NCBI GenBank assembly: GCA_038243605.1
Contig: JBBSQX010000010.1
Location: 31,529-95,528 of the forward strand
Direction: 5' to 3'
DNA from: Terrimesophilobacter sp038243605
Lineage (GTDB): Bacteria; Actinomycetota; Actinomycetes; Actinomycetales; Microbacteriaceae
Length of the DNA stretch: 64,000 bases
The stretch's first letter is position 1, and the number at the start of each line of letters is the position of its first letter. Under the pieces are notes generated by a model. The model was not told the DNA's origin and ran no database searches. It worked only from the letters and a program-made list of their open reading frames with translations. The translations under genes were made by a program, and so were the position numbers. Below, piece after piece: positions 60,924 through 64,000 of the stretch.

Positions 60924-61577
60924 GTGACGCGCATCTCCGCGTGGCAGCAGACTGTGACGTACGGTGCTGTCGGTGGAACACAGGCAATAGATCTTCTCTC
61001 GTTTCCGCCGCCCGGGTTTCGCCCTTTCGAGAAACGGTCGCGTATTGGGCACGGGATGGTTCGCTGGGATCATGTTTGGCCTTTCGTGCTCACCTGGGGT
61101 ATTCAGCGCAGCAGCGGCTTTCAGGTTCGGCTGAAGGATTCGCCGCGGGAGGTGACGGACGGCACCTACATACCGGTGGTGTTCGATTCCCTTGGCGCAC
61201 CTATCGCTCCAGAACCAACGGATAGTGATGAGGTCGTGTACGGCGCGGAGGGCTATGAGCTGATTGCGCCCGGCGACACGGCCGAGCTGACGGCGCCATC
61301 CTGGTTGGGCGGGCTGTCACTGCCGTGCCGGGTGATTTACGTTATCGACGAACCGAAGCGCAAGGGGTTTGCCTACGGAACGTTGCCGGGGCATCCGGAG
61401 TGCGGCGAGGAGTCCTTCATCGTGGACCAGACGGATGACGGATCGGTGTGGCTCACGATTCGGGCGTTCTCGCGGCCATCCGCGTGGCAGTGGTGGGTCT
61501 TATACCCGTTCCTTCGACTTGCGCAGGAGCTGTTCACGCGACGTTATTTTCGTTCTCTCTCCGAACCGCTGGGCTGA
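60924..61577 (+). CDS. DUF1990 family protein
   Basis: The 217-aa protein has the DUF1990 pattern KRSRIGHGMVRWDHVWPFVL, AYGTLPGHPECGEESFIVDQ and a final FSRPSAWQWWVLYPFLRLAQ. It is soluble or peripheral and of unknown activity. It lies between lepA and hemW with 1-nt and 7-nt gaps, so it is in the same operon. Confidence 0.88.
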   Translation: MTRISAWQQTVTYGAVGGTQAIDLLSFPPPGFRPFEKRSRIGHGMVRWDHVWPFVLTWGIQRSSGFQVRLKDSPREVTDGTYIPVVFDSLGAPIAPEPTDSDEVVYGAEGYELIAPGDTAELTAPSWLGGLSLPCRVIYVIDEPKRKGFAYGTLPGHPECGEESFIVDQTDDGSVWLTIRAFSRPSAWQWWVLYPFLRLAQELFTRRYFRSLSEPLG

Positions 61578-61584
61578 GTGCACC

Positions 61585-62811
61585 GTGGTTCCTTCTGCTC
61601 TTCCTCTCGCTGATCCGGCGCCGCGTGACGGGTTGCTTCCCGACTCTGTGCGCGCTGGTGTTGACGAGCGAAATTTCGGTGTGTATCTTCATGTTCCCTT
61701 CTGCCGTGTTCGCTGCGGATACTGCGATTTTAACACTTACACGTCTGAGGAGTTGCGGGGCGCCAAGCGTTCCGATTTTGCTGCGCAAGCTATCTCGGAG
61801 GTGTCCTTTGCCGCCGGTGTCCTTGACGCCGTCAGACTTCCGAAGCGACAGGCTTCCACCGTGTTCTTTGGCGGCGGAACTCCCACTCTTCTTCCGGTCA
61901 CCGATCTGACCGCCATGCTTTCTGCGGTACGCACAACGTGGGGGCTTGCGCCGGAGGCAGAGGTGACGACTGAGGCAAACCCCGACTCCGTTGATGGCGA
62001 CTACCTTCACGCTCTGAAAGCGGCGGGGTTCACTCGAGTGTCTTTCGGAATGCAATCCGCTGTTCCTCACGTGCTCGCCACACTGGAGCGCACTCATGAC
62101 CCGGAGCGCGTTCCTCTCGTTGTGGCGTGGGCGCGTGAGGCTGGGCTGGATGTGAGCCTTGACCTCATCTACAACACTCCGGGGGAGAGTATCGAAGATT
62201 GGCGGCAGTCGCTTGAGGTCGCCATCGCGTTGCAGCCAGATCACCTGAGTGCCTATTCGCTGATTGTTGAAGACGGAACGAAACTCGCACGCCAGATTCG
62301 GCGGGGAGAAGTGCCAACGCCGGATGACGACCTGGCTGCCGATCAGTATGAGCTTGCCGACCGCATGCTGGGCGAGGCTGGCTACGAGTGGTACGAGGTG
62401 AGCAACTGGGCCAAAGGCGATGAGCATCGTTCCCGGCATAATCTCGCCTACTGGCAGGGTCACGATTGGTGGGGTGTTGGGCCTGGTGCTCACAGCCACG
62501 TGGGCGGTGTGCGGTGGTGGAACGTGAAGCATCCGGCCGCGTATGCTGACCGCATTGGCGCGGGTGGTTCGCCTGGTGCTGGGCGCGAGACCCTTGATGA
62601 CGAAACCCGTCGCGTGGAGAAGATCATGCTGGCGACACGTATTCGCGACGGTCTTTCAACGGAAGTATTGACCTCAGATGGCCGCACCGCTGTTGCCGGC
62701 CTCATTGCTGATGGACTGGTGGTGGCTGAGGCTGCACTCAAGGGCGAGATTGTATTGACGCTCCGTGGGCGACTTCTCGCCGACGCTGTCGTGCGTGCGC
62801 TCGTCCAATAG
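61585..62811 (+). CDS. hemW: Radical SAM haem chaperone HemW
   Basis: The 408-aa radical SAM protein has the cluster motif CRVRCGYC (Cys 39, 43, 46 pattern CxxxCxxC) in YLHVPFCRVRCGYCDFNTY. It then has VFFGGGTPTLLP, LDLIYNTPGESIEDWRQSLE and HNLAYWQGHDWWGVGPGAHS. This is HemW (haem trafficking) rather than coproporphyrinogen dehydrogenase HemN. The GTG at 61585 follows the DUF1990 stop; the open frame upstream overlaps that gene in another frame. Confidence 0.94.
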   Translation: MVPSALPLADPAPRDGLLPDSVRAGVDERNFGVYLHVPFCRVRCGYCDFNTYTSEELRGAKRSDFAAQAISEVSFAAGVLDAVRLPKRQASTVFFGGGTPTLLPVTDLTAMLSAVRTTWGLAPEAEVTTEANPDSVDGDYLHALKAAGFTRVSFGMQSAVPHVLATLERTHDPERVPLVVAWAREAGLDVSLDLIYNTPGESIEDWRQSLEVAIALQPDHLSAYSLIVEDGTKLARQIRRGEVPTPDDDLAADQYELADRMLGEAGYEWYEVSNWAKGDEHRSRHNLAYWQGHDWWGVGPGAHSHVGGVRWWNVKHPAAYADRIGAGGSPGAGRETLDDETRRVEKIMLATRIRDGLSTEVLTSDGRTAVAGLIADGLVVAEAALKGEIVLTLRGRLLADAVVRALVQ

Positions 62812-62850
62812 TGAAATAGCTGCTGTGTGGTGGATCGATCGATTAACGCA

Positions 62851-62879
62851 GAAGAGCCGGGCATGATACCCGGCTCTTC
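62851..62879. terminator. Bidirectional terminator between hemW and DUF4870
   Basis: GAAGAGCCGGG (62851-62861) pairs perfectly with CCCGGCTCTTC (62869-62879), loop CATGATA. It separates convergent genes. T-runs are short on both sides. Confidence 0.8.
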
Positions 62880-62895
62880 GACGATTTAATCGAAG

Positions 62896-63300
62896 TTACT
62901 TGATGAGACGGAAGTTCACCGGGTAGCGGTAAGCGCCACCTTCGTTGACTTTCATGCCGCCCATGATCGCAAAGATCAGGTTCACAATGCCCACGGCGGG
63001 GTAGATGAGGAAGGTAAGGAATCCTACGAAGATGCCGACGATGGGGACGAGACCAAGGATGAACGAAAGAATCATCACTCCGACGATCACAATGGCGACG
63101 GTGATCGCCCAGTTCAGCGCTTCTTTTCCTTCATTGTTTGCACGTGCGCCACGCTCTTTGAACATCAGCCAGATAACCAGCGGCGGAATGAAACCAAGAA
63201 TGTTACCGAAGTGAGCGAAAGAAGCCCACTGCTTGTCTTCGGCTTCGGTGAGCGGAGCCGCCGGCTGCGGCGCTGCGGCCGGAGGAATTGGTTGAGTCAT
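62896..63300 (-). CDS. DUF4870 domain membrane protein
   Basis: The 134-aa protein has a Pro/Ala-rich N-terminus (about 1-22), then ADKQWA-like EDKQWASFAHFGNILGFIPP and three membrane helices (about 35-48, 63-95, 95-120). NEGKEALNWAITVAIV is typical of DUF4870/Tic20-like proteins. GAAAGG precedes the ATG. Function unknown. Confidence 0.88.
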   Translation of the reverse strand: MTQPIPPAAAPQPAAPLTEAEDKQWASFAHFGNILGFIPPLVIWLMFKERGARANNEGKEALNWAITVAIVIVGVMILSFILGLVPIVGIFVGFLTFLIYPAVGIVNLIFAIMGGMKVNEGGAYRYPVNFRLIK

Positions 63301-63455
63301 TGAAGATGCCTTTCAGGTTGTCGAGTGCGAACCCATTGGAGCTTGCACTGGTCTGGCCTTGGCCTCCCCCTGGTCGAGGGGTAATGCTGGGGCTCACCCC
63401 ATAAGGTACTGCCCCTGAGCGTTCCGTGCAATGTTTGCGTGACGGTATGTCGCGA

Positions 63456-63487
63456 TACAATTGGCAGTCTTGATAGTGGAGTGCCAG
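63456..63487 (+). promoter_or_regulatory. hrcA promoter with CIRCE operator
   Basis: TACAAT (63456-63461) is the -10. A CIRCE-like inverted repeat TTGGCAGTC-N9-GAGTGCCAG (63461-63487) overlaps the expected transcription start. It matches the consensus TTAGCACTC-N9-GAGTGCTAA at 7 of 9 positions in each arm. HrcA would thus repress its own gene. Confidence 0.82.
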
Positions 63488-63507
63488 TGCCGAAAGGGGG
63501 AGACAGA

Positions 63508-64000
63508 GTGGTCTCAGAGCGCAGCCTTGATGTACTTCGGGTCATTGTTCAGGACTATGTTGCTTCCCGTGAACCCGTGGGGTCAAAGTCGATTGTCGAG
63601 CGTCATGCGTTCGGCGTTTCTGCTGCCACAATCCGCCACGATATGGCGCTTTTAGAAGAAGAAGAGCTCATCGCAGCCCCTCACACGTCTTCGGGCAGAA
63701 TTCCCACAGACAAGGGCTATCGCGTGTTCGTCAATCAGCTGGCAGATTTGCGCCCACTTTCGCCCGTTCAGCGCCAGGCTATTCAGACTTTTTTGGGTGA
63801 CGCGACAGATCTTGATGAAGTACTTCTTCGCACTGTGCGACTTCTTTCTCAACTCACGCACCAGGTTGCTCTTGTTCAATACCCCTCGCTCGGGCGCTCG
63901 CATATTCGACACATTGAGCTTGTTCCTCTCGGAACGTCACGACTTCTCATTGTTCTCATTACCGACACGGGCCGGGTGGAGCAACGACACATCGATGTCA
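63508..64000 (+). CDS. hrcA: Heat-inducible transcription repressor HrcA (5' part, cut by window end)
   Basis: A GTG start with GGGGGAGAC gives VSERSLDVLRVIVQDYVASR, then EPVGSKSIVERHAFGVSAAT and IRHDMALLEEEELIAAPHTS followed by SGRIPTDKGYRVFV, the HrcA winged HTH. 164 codons are visible before the edge. It represses chaperone genes through CIRCE; dnaJ normally follows. The frame has no stop, so the rest lies outside the window. Confidence 0.95.
   Translation, partial: MVSERSLDVLRVIVQDYVASREPVGSKSIVERHAFGVSAATIRHDMALLEEEELIAAPHTSSGRIPTDKGYRVFVNQLADLRPLSPVQRQAIQTFLGDATDLDEVLLRTVRLLSQLTHQVALVQYPSLGRSHIRHIELVPLGTSRLLIVLITDTGRVEQRHIDV

Overview
The window reads as a chromosomal segment of a high-GC Gram-positive actinobacterium, most likely family Microbacteriaceae. 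Support comes from the gene orders (ileS-folC-DUF4233-ndk; rne-rplU-rpmA-obgE-nadD-rsfS; leuS-comEA-comEC-holA-rpsT-lepA-hemW-hrcA), a eukaryote-like long IleS behind a short T-box leader, frequent GTG starts, and many start codons sitting 6-7 nt after a TANNNT -10 box (leaderless transcripts). I see no insertion sequence, phage, CRISPR array or integrase. Genus assignment is inference.

Layout. 1-3.1 kb: a minus-strand gene entering from the left edge, a secreted Ser/Pro/Thr-rich protein, a TetR regulator, and a GntR(YtrA-type)/DUF1648 pair with its own leaderless promoter and palindromic operator. 3.1-8.8 kb: T-box, ileS, folC, DUF4233 and ndk, with 4-nt start/stop overlaps. 9.1-12.5 kb: a proVWX-type glycine betaine/proline ABC transporter behind a very strong terminator or attenuator. 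12.8-23.5 kb: rne, rplU, rpmA, obgE, nadD, a 701-aa low-complexity membrane protein with pentapeptide repeats, rsfS, an unrecognised gene and tRNA-Ala(GGC). 23.7-38.7 kb: accessory metabolism and transport (NhaA, an unusual zinc-ribbon SDR protein, EamA transporter, nucleoside hydrolase, membrane-fused molybdopterin oxidoreductase, Ski2-like helicase, two alpha/beta hydrolases, MFS, UbiA, quinone oxidoreductase, small unknowns). 38.7-44.3 kb: GH15 glucosidase/trehalase divergent from a zwf-type gene, a 53-aa membrane protein, a 4x16-bp tandem repeat, a siderophore-interacting flavoprotein and an App1-type phosphatase. 44.5-48.6 kb: TetR plus a second osmoprotectant ABC transporter (OpuC type). 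48.6-54.1 kb: DedA/aminotransferase IV divergent from pabB, then leuS. 54.2-64 kb: comEA, comEC, holA, rpsT, lepA, DUF1990, hemW, DUF4870 and the 5' part of hrcA with a CIRCE operator.

How the parts fit. Two osmoprotectant importers plus NhaA suggest life under changing salinity. Ribosome biogenesis and translation genes dominate the conserved blocks. The most interesting signals are regulatory: 11 bp separates the start codons of the divergent pabB and aminotransferase genes, and their leaderless -10 boxes overlap each other's start sites. At least a dozen starts follow the TANNNT-N6/7-start rule, including one ahead of the EamA transporter that leads into a 6-codon frame ended by an in-frame TGA. 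Other points of note are the proV leader terminator, a two-hairpin leader before a small membrane protein, and short tandem repeats in the rpsT leader and at 42.3 kb.
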